Assembly (NCBI RefSeq): GCF_003144195.1
Contig: NW_020290011.1
Span: 62,001-126,000 of the forward strand
Length of the DNA stretch: 64,000 bases
Origin: Ceraceosorus guamensis
Lineage: Eukaryota > Basidiomycota > Exobasidiomycetes > Ceraceosorales > Ceraceosoraceae
Direction: 5' to 3'
Position 1 is the first letter of the stretch, and the number at the start of each line of letters is the position of its first letter. The translations under genes and the position numbers were made by a program. The notes beneath the pieces were generated by a model. That model was not told the DNA's origin. It did not search any database and saw nothing but the letters and a program-made list of their open reading frames with translations. Positions 10,648-22,540 of this stretch are shown here, in pieces.

Positions 10648-13226
10648 ATGGCGCCTCCTGCTGTTCCACCGCCATCTTCGCGCTCCACAGGCACCTCGGC
10701 AAATGACATCGACGGTCAGACTTTCGATTACGTCATCGTAGTGCGTACGTGCCCTGCTGTTCAACCGGCTCCTCCGCCTCAGAGCGGAGCATGACTGATT
10801 CTTATCTCACTTCGTTGCACCCCGACAGGGTGGCGGCACTGCTGGATTGGCCGCTGCCGTGAGGCTCTCCGAGGATCCATCAGTCAGCGTCACAGTGCTC
10901 GAAGCGGGTCTTTGGAGGCCTGAAGATCCAAAGGTGCGTGCAGGCCTCTAACGATATGCCGCAACACTACGACTCGCTGACTCCAGATTTGCACTCTGCC
11001 CTCGCACACAGATCGACTACCCCATCATGATGGCTCAAGTTTTCGGCGACAAGAACTATGATTGGTGTATCAAGACCGTGCCGCAGACAAATGCCAACGA
11101 CAGACAGGTCGACTGGCCAAGAGGCAAAGTGCTGGGTGGTTCTTCGGCTCTGAACTTTATGGTCTTTCAACGTGGACACAAGCGCGAATTGTGAGTGGAG
11201 CGCGTCATCTCCTACAGGACGATTGTCTCAGTAGTGCGCGATGTTATGTGCATGTCTTACCACGACAGCGACGATATCGAGAGCATCGGCAACCCTGGAT
11301 GGGGCTGGGATGCCATGCTTCCCTTTTATAAGAAGACGGTCAACCACGCAGCTCCAGTCCACCTGCCCGACCCACACCTTGCATACTTGGACGACGATGC
11401 GGCCAATGGCGGAGGACCCATTAATGTGAGCACCTGACTTGGCGTTCGCCCTTCCATTTGCTGAGGCTGAAGGCGGTACTTCGTCCTCGCTAGACTTCCT
11501 TCTCGTGCTGGTATGCCGAGCCTCACAAATTTTGGATTCAAGCCTTGCAGAAACTTGGCTTGCAAGGTGAGTCTTTGCGCACGGATGTTAATGTACATCC
11601 CAGTCTCAGACCATCACCTTCAACGCCTTCAACCCAGCCAACAAGAGCTCCCAGGCAGGCGCCAATGCCGGTCTTTGGGCAAGCTCCGGCTCGATAGATG
11701 CCAATACCGGCAAGCGAAGCTATGCCGCTAATGTGCGTACAGTCATAAAACTTTTTAGCCCGCTGCTCGAGCAGAGACTGATGTCTTGTCCACCCGACCT
11801 CTACATCAGTCCTACTATGCTCCGGTGGCCAGCTCTCGTACGAATCTCAAAGTCCTCTGCGGAGCTCTCGCGACTCGCATTACTCTGTCCGATGATGCGG
11901 AGGAGCCAACAGCCGAAGGAGTCGATTTTGTCATGGAAGATGCGCCCACGAAGAGGCTTACTGTGCGTGCGAGCAAGGAGGTTATCCTGAGCGCAGGAAC
12001 GATCAAGACCCCACAACTTCTCGAGCTGTCTGGCATTGGACGAAAGGAAGTGTTGGAGAAAGCTGGAATCAAACAGCGTGTGGATCTGCCTGGAGTTGGC
12101 GAAAACTTGAGCGAGCACATCTACCTTGGCTGCGCCTACGAGGTACAAGATGGCACTGTGACTTGGGACAAGATGCGCGATGCCGAGTTTGCGGCTCAAC
12201 AGATGCAACTCTAGTGAGCTACAGCGATTTGCGGGAACTCCGTGTCACCGATAGCTGATTCGCCGAGATTTCACGCAAAACCCAGCACCGGCAAAGGACC
12301 GGACAAAGGTCTGATCGGATCGTTCGTGAGCGGCTTTGCCTACTTCAACTTGCAAAACTACCTCTCTCCCGAGGATCAGAAGCTCGTGCACCAACAGATC
12401 GATGAGACCGACCAGACTGGTTGGAGCAGCGGCATGAAGGAGCTTCACGCTTTGCAGAAGAAGCGATACGACGATCAGACGGTGCCGGCAATGGAGCAAA
12501 TGTTTGCCCCCGGATTCTTTGCTCATAGCGGACCACCAAAGGAGGACAAGTCCTACTTCACTCTCCTCAGCGCTCTTCAGCACCCTTGGAGTCGTGGAAG
12601 CATTCATGTCAAGTCTGATGATCCTTTTGCTCATCCGGACATTGATCCTCGTTACTTTTCTAGCAAGGCGGACCTGACCATCCTCAGCAAAGCTCTGGCT
12701 TGGAACGATAAAGTCGTGAGCCAAGACCCTTTGAAGGAGGTGGTCAATGTTAGGCAAGAACCCAACCCCGAGTTGGTAAATGAGAAGCACGAGGATTGGG
12801 AGAATGTGAGTAACACGCGGTCGGACTGCGCGCGAAACCCCGACTTCGAGCCGCTGACGCTCTTTTGGACGTTCTTGCAGGCGGTAAAGGGTTCATTCCA
12901 GACGACCTATCACCATCTCGGTACCGCGTCCATGATGCCTCGCGAGAAGGTGAGTCTGCGTGCTTACGGTTGGGCGCCGTGAGCATCTCCTAAGCGCTCT
13001 TTTCGCATTCGTAATCCTCTAGGGCGGCGTTGTTTCTCCCTCTCTTCAAGTGTACGGTGTCAAGAAGCTTCGTGTAGCAGATGCCAGCATCTTGCCTTGC
13101 CAGCTCAGCGCGCACATTCAGGCCACGGTGTACGCCATCGGAGAGAAATTGGCAGACATTCTCAAGAAGGAGCAGTCATCCGACGTGCAGAAGCTCGATA
13201 TCGCTGGCATTTCCATCTCTGCTTGA
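10648..13226 (+). CDS. GMC family FAD oxidoreductase, about 632 aa
   Basis: Ten exons that close in frame: 10648-10740, 10829-10933, 11012-11190, 11269-11425, 11494-11566, 11638-11732, 11810-12213, 12286-12805, 12881-12949, 13023-13226. Diagnostic parts are the FAD-binding [19 protein letters not shown], the acidic end of the Rossmann fold TVLEAG, the GMC signature [17 protein letters not shown], the second signature [17 protein letters not shown], and the C-terminal [12 protein letters not shown] with the active-site His. The last block, [20 protein letters not shown], has a second His where many members have Asn. The family includes alcohol, aryl-alcohol, glucose and choline oxidases or dehydrogenases; the substrate cannot be told. 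No signal peptide is visible, suggesting an intracellular enzyme. Two naive splice choices create apparent frame breaks, but downstream acceptors at 11637 and 12285 resolve both. Confidence 0.9.
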
Positions 13227-13786
13227 GCTGCGCTCCGTCGAGCGGTGCGTGGCGAACCACTGCGTCGACTCGAGAACTCACCTACCCCCATCGAAAGGTC
13301 TCGGTCGGCGTTTCGCCAGCGAAGCGAAGCGAATCCTGCAGCTCTTCGTTCCATCACCAATGAAGCTGCTCGGCAGTGCGCACAACTCGTTTCTCGAATC
13401 TCGCTCCCCCTCCCCCATCCCATCTCGCAGGTCCAACTTTCAGCAAGCTCCGCCCAAACGCAACATTCACATTCACGTAGAGACGAATTTCTAAATGGCA
13501 CCACACACCACAGAGTGGCACTAGTGGCAGTACTAGTAGCAGCAGTAGTAAAAGCAAAGCAATTAAATGTAACTCATCATCGCGCCCGTGCCGAAATGCG
13601 CGAACGTCTGGGGCAGTTTGTATTATCCACGTGCGGAAGCTTGGCCGACGCAAGTGAAGAGAGAGCCTTGCGTGACCGCACACGGCTGTTTGACGATGCG
13701 TCGAGTGTTGGGCAGTTCCATGGGGGTATTCGATAAGAATGTTGCGGCCTTCGATAAAGCATGCAGGTGCGTAGCAATGTGGAGCA
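13227..13786. other. Convergent 3' intergenic stretch, GMC / PNS1
   Basis: 560 bp between two convergent stops, including a stretch of AGCAGTAGTAAAAGC type near 13535. I see no gene. Confidence 0.5.
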
Positions 13787-16037
13787 TCATGCAACGGCGT
13801 TGACGACCTGGGGGTATTGTTGGCGGACTGTAGGAAGGGAAAAGCCGAGAGCGCGCAGCAAGGACAAATGGGGGGCAGAGTCAGTCGACTTTGTGACTTT
13901 GGACTTGAACAGAGTCTCTGGCAGCGGGACTGACTGGCTTCGAACAGCTCGGGGTCTCGTTGAGCCAGGACATGAGGGTCTTCGGCCAGTCCTACAAAGA
14001 GTGTCAGCACTGGCAAATGGAGGGGGAGTGAAGTGGAGGGAGAGGTATCAGCGCCAAAGGATGTACATGCGCGTGGGCTGCAGCTAGCTCCGCAGATGAA
14101 GCGCACGGCAAGCTCACCTCCGGAATTGATGCTTGACCCCATACTGAGTGCGATTTGGAAGCCGAGCAGGATGCTGCGAACAGGGACGTTCGAGTGGAGG
14201 TGAGCCCAGATCACGGAACGAGACGTGAAGAGGAAACGAGCGCAAAAAGTTGGAAAGAGAACGACTTACGCGTATAGAATGACGACGCTAAAGTAGTTGC
14301 TGTCGTTTCGCACGTAGGTGGGGTTGACGACGGTCAAATAGGCATACACTGTGATGCCGCACAGAATAGCAATGACAAAGCTGAGAGGGGAAGTGGTGTT
14401 GCAGCAGTCGTTCGAACCTTTCAGCAAGACGATCTCGATCTGCGCTTATCTCGATCTTGACGCACCTTCCGATGCCGAACACCGTATTGACCAACGAGTC
14501 CTGGATGAGCGCATCCACGCCCTTCTGCTTGACGAGCCTCCATGTCTCCTTGGCAGCTCCGATGTATCCATTGCCGTACAGAGCAATGTTGACGTAAGCC
14601 AGCCTGTTGAAAAACTCGATGAGCCAGTCAATCGTGGCTATCAGGCAGGATGCAATGCAGCCCACCACGACCCCAATCATATCGCCATCTTGAGCTGCTT
14701 GTTGAGAGAGGATGTTGATCAGAGCTCGGATGATGTCGAGGATCGCGAGGACGAGACTGCGTGGAGTAGGGGTCAACATTGTCAGATGTCGTCTGTGCGC
14801 AGTCATACAGCGTTTGAAAGACTCGCCTTCCAAAGGCGAGACTGCCAAGAGACCATGTAGATGCCCTCTTGAAGCTTGAAAGAGTGGCATGAGGGACTTT
14901 CTTGGAATCATTGGAATAATACCACACACCAAACGTTCCAGCAGTGGTGGTGAAAGCAATTGCCTTGATGAGCTCCGAAGTCCAATACCAGTCTGCGAGT
15001 CAGAGTGTGGTCAGCGTCAGGCTCAGACGCTTTTGCATGAGCTTGCGCTTCTCTGTGGTGAGCGCGCCAATGAGCTGCATCTTCCCTGGACTCTCCATTG
15101 CCTCCTTTCTCGATTGCGCGCCCTATCTGCAATCACCACTCACTGAAGATGGTCAACACGACCAGTCCGGTGGTGGCGCCACTGCCACGACTGCCTCCCG
15201 TGCCTCCGCTACCGCTGAATCTGACATATATAGCCACCAGCGTCCAGGCTGTCCACACGCTGAATGCGGCTTGGACCAGTGTACCCAGCAGAGCGGCCAC
15301 ATAAGTGGCCTTGTAGGTATTTGAAGCGCTAAGAACTGCGCGAAGGAGCAGCTTTGCCAGGGGACTACAGGTTGCGAAGGGATGCAGGGTGGTAGAATGA
15401 GCACAAAGACAGGCGCCTCAGTGTGGACAGAAACTCACATCTTCTTGCGCATGAACCAATAGGCAATGACCGAAAGCACCGCAAAGATGGTAAAGATGAT
15501 GGCACCAGTGGTCTGACCCTTGACCCAGAGGAACACGCAGTACGCGACTGTTGCGAGGGTGTTGATGAGCAGAGTAGCTTCCAAGATGAATCGAGTAAAG
15601 TATCTGACAGCGAGCAGATAGAGGATGCTGAACAGAAGTGCGACTCCGCAGCTGAGGGTGAGCAAGCTAGCCGTCTCGCCATTGAGCGTGTTGGCCTCCA
15701 AGAAGTTGTTCGGTCCACCACTGTCCAGCCGTGCAGTAGCGCCTGCAGAAACGTAGCCTCTCAGGGATATGACGGATACGGCAACGAACCCACCAAAGAC
15801 GAGGATCCATAGCACAGCAAAGACGGGATCTTTGAATTTGAACTTGGGCTGAGGTGGGGGAGCTGCGACTGCGAATCCTCCCAGTTGACCGCCTTGAGGA
15901 CCGGTCTTGTAGTCGGCTTGATGATCATTCGCTCCTCCGGGCAAGGCCGATTGAGCTTGGTAGTTGTCTTGGTAGCCGCCTTGAGGTGGGTAACCTTGGG
16001 CGTACGGCTGCGAGCCCTGAGGGGGCGGGTAAGACAT
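13787..16037 (-). CDS. PNS1: PNS1, choline-transporter-like membrane protein
   Basis: Eight exons on the minus strand: 16037-15439, 15364-15144, 14992-14827, 14756-14466, 14380-14270, 14173-14118, 13991-13935, 13827-13787, giving 513 aa. The N-terminus is a Pro/Gln/Tyr/Gly-rich cytosolic tail (MSYPPPQGSQPYAQGYPPQG), followed by about ten membrane segments. Family landmarks include ILVFGGFVAVSVISLRGY, TSELIKAIAFTTTAGTFGVW, the loop RLAYVNIALYGNGYIGAAKE, and a C-terminus AEDPHVLAQRDPELFEA then IRQQYPQVV, all matching PNS1/SLC44 proteins at the plasma membrane. The transported substrate in fungi is unsettled. The intron 14757-14826 starts with GC instead of GT (AG|GCGAGT). The gene converges on the GMC gene. 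Confidence 0.95.
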
Positions 16038-16573
16038 TTTCGCCAGCGAAGAAAAAAGAAGCACGGTTTTGTGGGAAGAAGAAATGAGGATGATGGTAGC
16101 TGGGAGAGGATGAGCAAATTGGCGTTTGGGTGATATGCATGCTCTTTGATGCGACCGAGCCAAAGCAGGCCAAAGAAGAGGACGGCGCAATAGGTTGCTG
16201 CTCACTCGGCCTTCTTGGCTGGAGGCTCGGCGAAATGCAGCGTTGACTGACTCACGATGCGCGTTGGGTGAACTTGAAGAGTTGCTGGTGTGTCTAAGCG
16301 CGAGATCGGCATGCAGATTGCGCCTCTGCTTTTGCTTTTGGTCATGCGTCTGCTTCTCACTTGACTCCTCGGCTGCATCCGGTCTTCGAAGCGTCGATCG
16401 ATGCATGCATGTCGATGCAGGGTGAACACGGGCTTCGATCTCGTGTTGTGGTGATTAAGCACGCGTGCACGTTCTGTCGGATGGCCTGCTCGCCTGCTTG
16501 CACGCTGTTTGGTGCAGCAGCCTTTGTATCAGCGCCAAGCCTCGTTCGTGCAAGCACGCGCCAAAGTTCCGAA

Positions 16574-16581
16574 TCACGTGA
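16574..16581. promoter_or_regulatory. TCACGTGA upstream of PNS1
   Basis: Perfect octamer about 540 bp upstream of the PNS1 start codon on the minus strand. Confidence 0.4.
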
Positions 16582-16632
16582 TCCACTTTCTGGCTGGTTC
16601 GGCGCTCTTCCCCCTGACCCATCACCACATGT

Positions 16633-16649
16633 GTATATATATATATATA
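16633..16649. repeat. TA dinucleotide microsatellite
   Basis: Eight or so TA units after GTG and before AGCCCC. It lies in the spacer about 600 bp upstream of PNS1. Confidence 0.85.
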
Positions 16650-18868
16650 GCCCCCCGAAATCGTTCTGGCAATTCGTGACGTGACCCAATACTCACCAGT
16701 CGAGTGGCTGTTGTGCCACCATGTATTTCTGACATCAAAGCCTCAAGCTCGCTCATCGCCCAGTATCACGACGATGAAATCATTCTGTTGCCTTTAAACC
16801 TTTCTCCGGTCTCTCGAAAGGGCCCATATATTCGACTGCAAAGGGGTGCAAAAGCTCCGACGCGCCCTTCGACTTCTTGCTTGGAATTCTTCAGACCCAT
16901 CGACATTCGTCATTGACTTCCTTGTCTCTTGGATTTGACGCGAGAACTTTAGCGTTAGCGCGGTCATCGAGTGCGCGACCACGATCTTTGCGAAGTGAGA
17001 CCGATCGAAACCACAGCAATCGTGATTCAAGAATTGTGAATCACGTCCTCGAGGCTGAGTCGCGATCGAGGAGCATGAGACAAAAAGGCGGCCATGTGGA
17101 GGACTTGCGAGTAGTCAGCAAGATGAGTGTGCAGGCAGACCGCGTTGTGAATCACTCACGACTCAATCAGATTGAAGCGAAAGAGCGACGTGGCAACTCT
17201 TGACTCGATCGCGCAGGATGCAATTTGATTTGATTGCCAAGAACGGCACACGCCGAGACTCTCGACTGTGCTCAAGACTTGCTCTCTCACTTCGCTAGGC
17301 AAAGTCTTGATTGCTCGTTTGAACAACGGCGACTCGTGACGCACAGACTCGTGACACACAGACTCATGTCGTGACTTAAAAGACGCACGCGACTGATTCA
17401 CGTATCGGACTCACGACTCGAGATCAGGAATAGCGCGACGATTGTTCAGCCAGCATCACCAACAGCGCGATATATAGCGCTCAGAGGCTTCAAGGACGAA
17501 TCGCGAAGTGTACGAGACACGTATATATCACTCTCATTCAATTTGAATGATTGTGAGACAGAGCGCATCGAAAATCTCGATCGTACCTCCAGTCTTGAGG
17601 TCCATGACTCAAGTCTCCCCGAGCCACTTAGGGTCTGAGTCGAGCTACGGGTCAACGTAGACGTCATTTTGCTTGCTGGTACCCTGACTTGCTATATCGC
17701 GATTTGGTCCCACTTTGACTGACCACCCACCCACTCAGCTCGAGAGATCGATTTCTGTGACTATAGCTGACGGTGATGTTGATGTTGGGGGCCTGCTGCA
17801 TGAGGCTTTGTGACCGCCTAGCTGCATGGTCTACTTCGTTCACGCTTCAGATGCAGTCTTGAGTCCAGCTTGGCTCTGCACGTATATTGTGACAGTGTGA
17901 ACCGCCATGTCTTGCCGAGACATTTCATTTGCGCTGTTGTGGCTGTGATGGCTGCGCAATAAGCCGCCGCGGTGCATGGGTCAAAGCTGCTTCAAGTTGC
18001 CGATGCCTCCTCAACTCAGCCCTGCATGCCCGTCATTCGCGAAGCGCGGATGATGGTGAATAAGCACAAAGCGCGAATGTGAATGGCAGGACAGTCCCGA
18101 GTCCGTTGGAATGCCATGCGCGCAACCTCTCGCCTCTCTCACGCGCCGCAATCTGAATCGTGTTGAATGTGCATGCGAAACGCTGTGCAGCGATGCTCGA
18201 TCTGCAGCAAGGTTTGGGCGCAGTCTGATCATTTGCGCTGTTGCTGATGATGCCGCACGGCTAGATACCCTCTATGTGTACTCCATCAGTCGTGAGTGCC
18301 GTTTGCCGATGCAGGCACGTCCGGCAGCTCCACCCCGCGTATCAATTAAGCAGCCACGGGGGCTGCAGACTGTGTGCTGCTGATCAGTCACCTGATCTTG
18401 AAAATGTGAGTAGTCAATTATAAATGCATCCAGGTTCGACCATACTGTATGTATGCGATTTCACGCTCAAGTCAGACTCGCCGCCGAAAAGGTTCCATCC
18501 ACCTTTCACCCTCACCCATCATAACGTTATCAAAGAGAGCACCCAGACTTCGTGATCGCTCAAGGGCACAAGACCAAAGTCGCGCGCACTATCCGCCGCC
18601 GCGACTGCTCGAGCTTCTAGCTTTCAGGGTCCGAACGCGTGGAGGCAAGCGAAATCTTCTCATGCACGCTCAGCAGCAGCCACTTATCAAACAGGACCTC
18701 GGCTTGGCTTGATAAGGAAGAGGGGGTTCAGAAGCAGAAGTTGTGAGTGTCGCACGTACCGCGCACCGCTCTCTCGCGAGCATCTCATCACGCTTCCACA
18801 TTCACTCACGACTCGCTGTGTGTATGCTGTGCTCCATCTCGATTCACAAGGCTAATCGAGGCGAAAGA

Positions 18869-21800
18869 ATGCCAAGCAGCAGCTCGCAGCACCCGCAGCG
18901 CCACGTCTGCGACCAGCCGGGTTGTACAAAGGTGAGCAGCTTTCTTGACTCCTCAATCAGTACTTGCTGAACTGACCTCTCCTCGAGCAGTCCTACGCAC
19001 GGCCTGACCATCTGTTGAGGCACCAATTGAACCACGAGGCAGGTGCAAGTACCGTCTTGCGCTGCGATCAATGCGAAAGAACGTGAGCTGCCACGTTTTC
19101 CATTCCAAAATGCCGAGCTTGACTTCTCACGCGATTTGCTTCTTGTGTGACTCGCGAACTGCAGCTTCGTTCGTCCTGATCTACTGACACGGCATCTCGA
19201 GAGACATGCGCTCCGAGGCAAGAACCTGGGGCGATGGAGCAATCACACGAAAGCTCCAAAAAAAACAAAGACGGACTCGACTGGGTTTGATCACGACGCT
19301 CAGTCCGAAGACATGTTTAAGCGACCAAGACGTAATCAAGACGTCGAAGGCCCGATGCGGGAACGATACTACGGCCGGCCTCAGTCGACACTCGAGCCGC
19401 TTCACACCCCGGCCCAGCACTCTTCCCAGAGCCCTTTGATGTCAGATCAGCAGGGCATGCATGGCCGCAACGCTCTTTTGTGGACGTCCTCCTCTCCGCC
19501 CACCAGGAATGTGGATGCTCCCATTTTCCTCAGCAATGGCGAGCCGGCTTCCATCGAAGCCTGGCGGGCCACCACTGCCGCTGCTGGTAGCATATCACCC
19601 ACAATGGCGCGAGACGGTCTGCCGCTATCGGAGGACGCATACTCGGCAGCCGGCGCAACCAACTCACATTTTGGCTCACCGTCAGCCACACAGAATGTTC
19701 TGCTTGGCATGCACGCAAAAGGTCCCACCGGGCCTGATGCTTTCCCGTTCGCTGCGCCCCCTCCCGACTTGTCTGCACATTTCAATTGGCTGTTGGACGG
19801 CAGCGATCCCGCCATGTGCTTGCAAATGCTCTTGACTCCAGAAGATCGACACTTGGATTTTAGCCCTCAAAGCTCCCATCAAGCGTCGCCGTCCGGAGGC
19901 AATACGCTTCATTTGAATGTGGGGCAGCAAGCTGCCGGCGCGGCTTCGTCACCACTGTCGCGGGGTCCCATTGCTTCTGCGGAAGACGGCCTTGATGGGG
20001 CCAACGGACATCCCTCACTGGAGGAATTGACTTGGTATGCAAGCATCGAAGCGGTGAGCAAATCTCTTGCACTGCCTATGATCTATCTGCTGACACTGCA
20101 CCTCCACAGGCCGTCCCCGACACGCCTCTCACGCACGTGTCAGAGCACAAGAGGGCGGAGCTTCTTCAATTCCTTGCAAAGTCCTACGAGCTTCCAACCT
20201 CGCCACTCTTCTCTTGCGCTTTTCTGCGATACTATGTCCATCTATTCTTCCAAAAGTATCACCCTCAATCGCCAGTCATTCACAAAGCTACTTTCGTCGC
20301 GGATCGTGCCGATCCTTTATTACTGGCGCCGTTGATCGTCATCGGAGCTCACTTCGGCGAGAGCAGGTGTCATGAATTTGCCGTTCGTGTGGGTGCCAAG
20401 CTCTGGGGTTCTTTTGTGAGTTCATTTGCCGCGCGTCACGCCACACCAAGACGTTTCTTTCTGACCTCAAGACTGCCTCACGCGCAGGTATCGATAGACG
20501 ACTTTAGACCGGCAAGGGCCACCCTACAGATGCTTCAAGGCATGGTGCTCACGCAAGCATTCTGCAAGGTCAGTCCGTCGCGGCCTGGGATACGTCGGAG
20601 CGTCTGTCTGAGCACCATTTCTCTCGCAGATGATGGCTTCTAGACCGCAACACGAGACGAGCCACCTCTTCAGCAGCTTCGTAGTCACGCTGGCGCGTCG
20701 CAACGCTTGTTTCTTCGACACATCGCATCATGGTCGCTACGATACTTTCGACATTGAGACGCGGTGGCAAATGTGGTCTAAAGACGAGATGAAGAAGAGG
20801 ATCAGCTTCATGTGCTTCGTGTTGGATGCGTGAGTAGGCAGATTTTATAGAAGCTTCAGTCAGATTGCTGACGCGGCCAGATGTAGTCGAGGAGCGCTCC
20901 TCTTCAGACATATCCCGGCGATGTCTTGTCCACAGATCCACCTTCACCTTCCTTCGCCGCAGGACGAATTTGAAGCCCCAAGTGCTCAAGAATGGATCGC
21001 TCTTCGTGAAGCCAGGGGTGCCCAGTCTGAGATGCATTTCATCATGGCGATCAAAGCTGCCATGAACGGCCAGCCCCCTGCTAATGGTGATGTATGGACG
21101 CACTACATCCTTCTGCACGGCCTGCTCTCCATCGCGTATGATCTTCGCTGGAAGCAGAATGCGCTGCTAGGCAACGCTAACACCGATTGGAGGCAGCGAG
21201 TAGTGAGAGCACTCGACTTATGGAAGGTGTCTTTGGACATTGCTTGCTGCAAAAAAGCAGAGGATCTCTCCACGCAGGTCATATATCGCAAAAGCTGCAG
21301 CCTAGCCGTCTGGTCGAAGATCGCTCTGTACTGTGACTGGATCGAGATTCAAATCTACGCGGGACTGCCCTCTGTCCTTGGACGTTTCATCGATCGAGCA
21401 ACCTTCACCACCGCTCGGAACAACGTGCGTTCTTGGGCCAACTGCTCCGAGGGCAGACAAGCGACTTGGCACTCTGCTCGATTTTTGGCATCTGTACTGC
21501 TCGGCGACGGCAGCACGAGCTTCCTCATTTCCGAAAGCGAAGCGGCAAAGAACGCCATGAGAAGCGCAGCGAAAGATTTGCCCCTGTGGAAGCTGAAAGG
21601 TGTGCATGCGCAGATGAGCGCGCAAAAGTCAAACGATGCCGCTCCGACGTACGAGCTCGTGCATCATCCTTGGGTCTTGTACCTCTGCTCTCTGGTCCTC
21701 TGGGCTTACGGACAGGCTCTGGCACCGCCACAGGAGAATGGACCCGAGCGAGCGTGAGTGCGCGAGGTAGTAGTAGCACCGCTCGGATTACTGCTCACTT

Positions 21801-22241
21801 CCGCGCGATTGCTCCCTTGCTTGGATGCTTGCAGGGGCTTGCCCGAAAGCACAGCAATGTCGACGCGTGAGAAGGCCCAAGCCTACTTCGCGATCATGGC
21901 CACTGATCGCCCTGAAGACTTGGCGGAGGTGCTCTCATCGATCAAGTACGACACAAGCGCTATCCTTCAATTAGTGTACGACGAGATAGCTCGTGAGTCT
22001 GTCCTTCGAATAGCGCGCCTTCTTCCACAGTACCTTTGCTCACGCCAGCACTTCCTCTTTTCGAAACATAGCATCTGCTCACCGTTGGGAATTGCTACAA
22101 GAAGCTTGCGGCGTCTTGGCGAACTTGTTGAGAAGCTCGAGAGGAGGAAGAAGATTCTCTGCGGAAACCAATCCAGCGCTAGGATTGAGCACCCAGACCG
22201 ATACTCCTCTGCCGCTCAACCTCAAGTTGGAAGGGGCTTGA
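18869..22241 (+). CDS. C2H2 zinc-finger regulator with fungal TF domain, 941 aa
   Basis: Nine exons that close in frame: 18869-18931, 18991-19082, 19165-20053, 20110-20415, 20488-20568, 20630-20829, 20887-21753, 21835-21992, 22072-22241. Two C2H2 fingers occupy about residues 12-65. Finger 1 runs from HVCDQPGC to HLLRHQLNH and is cut by intron 1 right after its second Cys. Finger 2 runs from LRCDQC to LLTRHLERH and is cut by intron 2. A basic linker and a long Ser/Pro/Gly-rich region follow. From about residue 360 there is a helical segment typical of the fungal-specific transcription factor domain (YYVHLFFQKYHPQSPVIHKA). C2H2 plus this domain is less common than Zn2Cys6 plus it. Target genes unknown. 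A pyrimidine-rich leader precedes the ATG. Confidence 0.88.
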
Positions 22242-22540
22242 TGTTGGCAAACAAAGGCATGAGGCGCACTCGGGCTGCGACATTTCTATAATTGCGACGT
22301 GTACAACGCTTGCAAGACTTGCTCTTCTTCTCATAGGTCTTCTGCAATGCTCCTCGACGCTGACTCTTCTTCACGATCAAATCTTGTCAAATCTGTAACA
22401 TACCGAAGTGTGCCTGCCGAGCTGAAACGTCCCGAACTTGGAGAGGTCGATCTGCAACAAGCGTGGTTTGTGAATACCTCACATGGGCATTGGCAATAAA
22501 TGCATGCAGCGCGGCTTTCGTGCACGGGTTCTTTCTACCT

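Larger units (their letters stand above)
16038..18868. other. Divergent intergenic region, PNS1 / C2H2 regulator
   Basis: About 2.8 kb, the longest spacer in the window. It holds a TCACGTGA octamer (16574), a TA microsatellite (16633-16649), and a dense cluster of GACTCGTGAC, CACGACTC and CTTGACTC words between 17030 and 17660. The CT-rich stretch ending at the start codon of the C2H2 gene is probably its 5' UTR. I see no gene. Confidence 0.5.

Noticed and set aside
11567-11640. Apparent frameshift between GMC exons 5 and 6
   Set aside because: The nearest acceptors (11603, 11609) break the frame, but acceptor 11637 gives a 71-nt intron and joins LGLQ to ANKSSQAG in frame. No disruption is needed.
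12205-12285. Apparent stop (TAG TGA) in the GMC gene
   Set aside because: It lies at a donor TA|GTGAGC. Acceptor 12285 joins QMQLY to TGKGPDKG in frame, so the stop is intronic.
13354-14214. 286-codon open frame on the minus strand
   Set aside because: It overlaps PNS1 exons 6-8 and their introns; only short parts in other junctions are real coding sequence.
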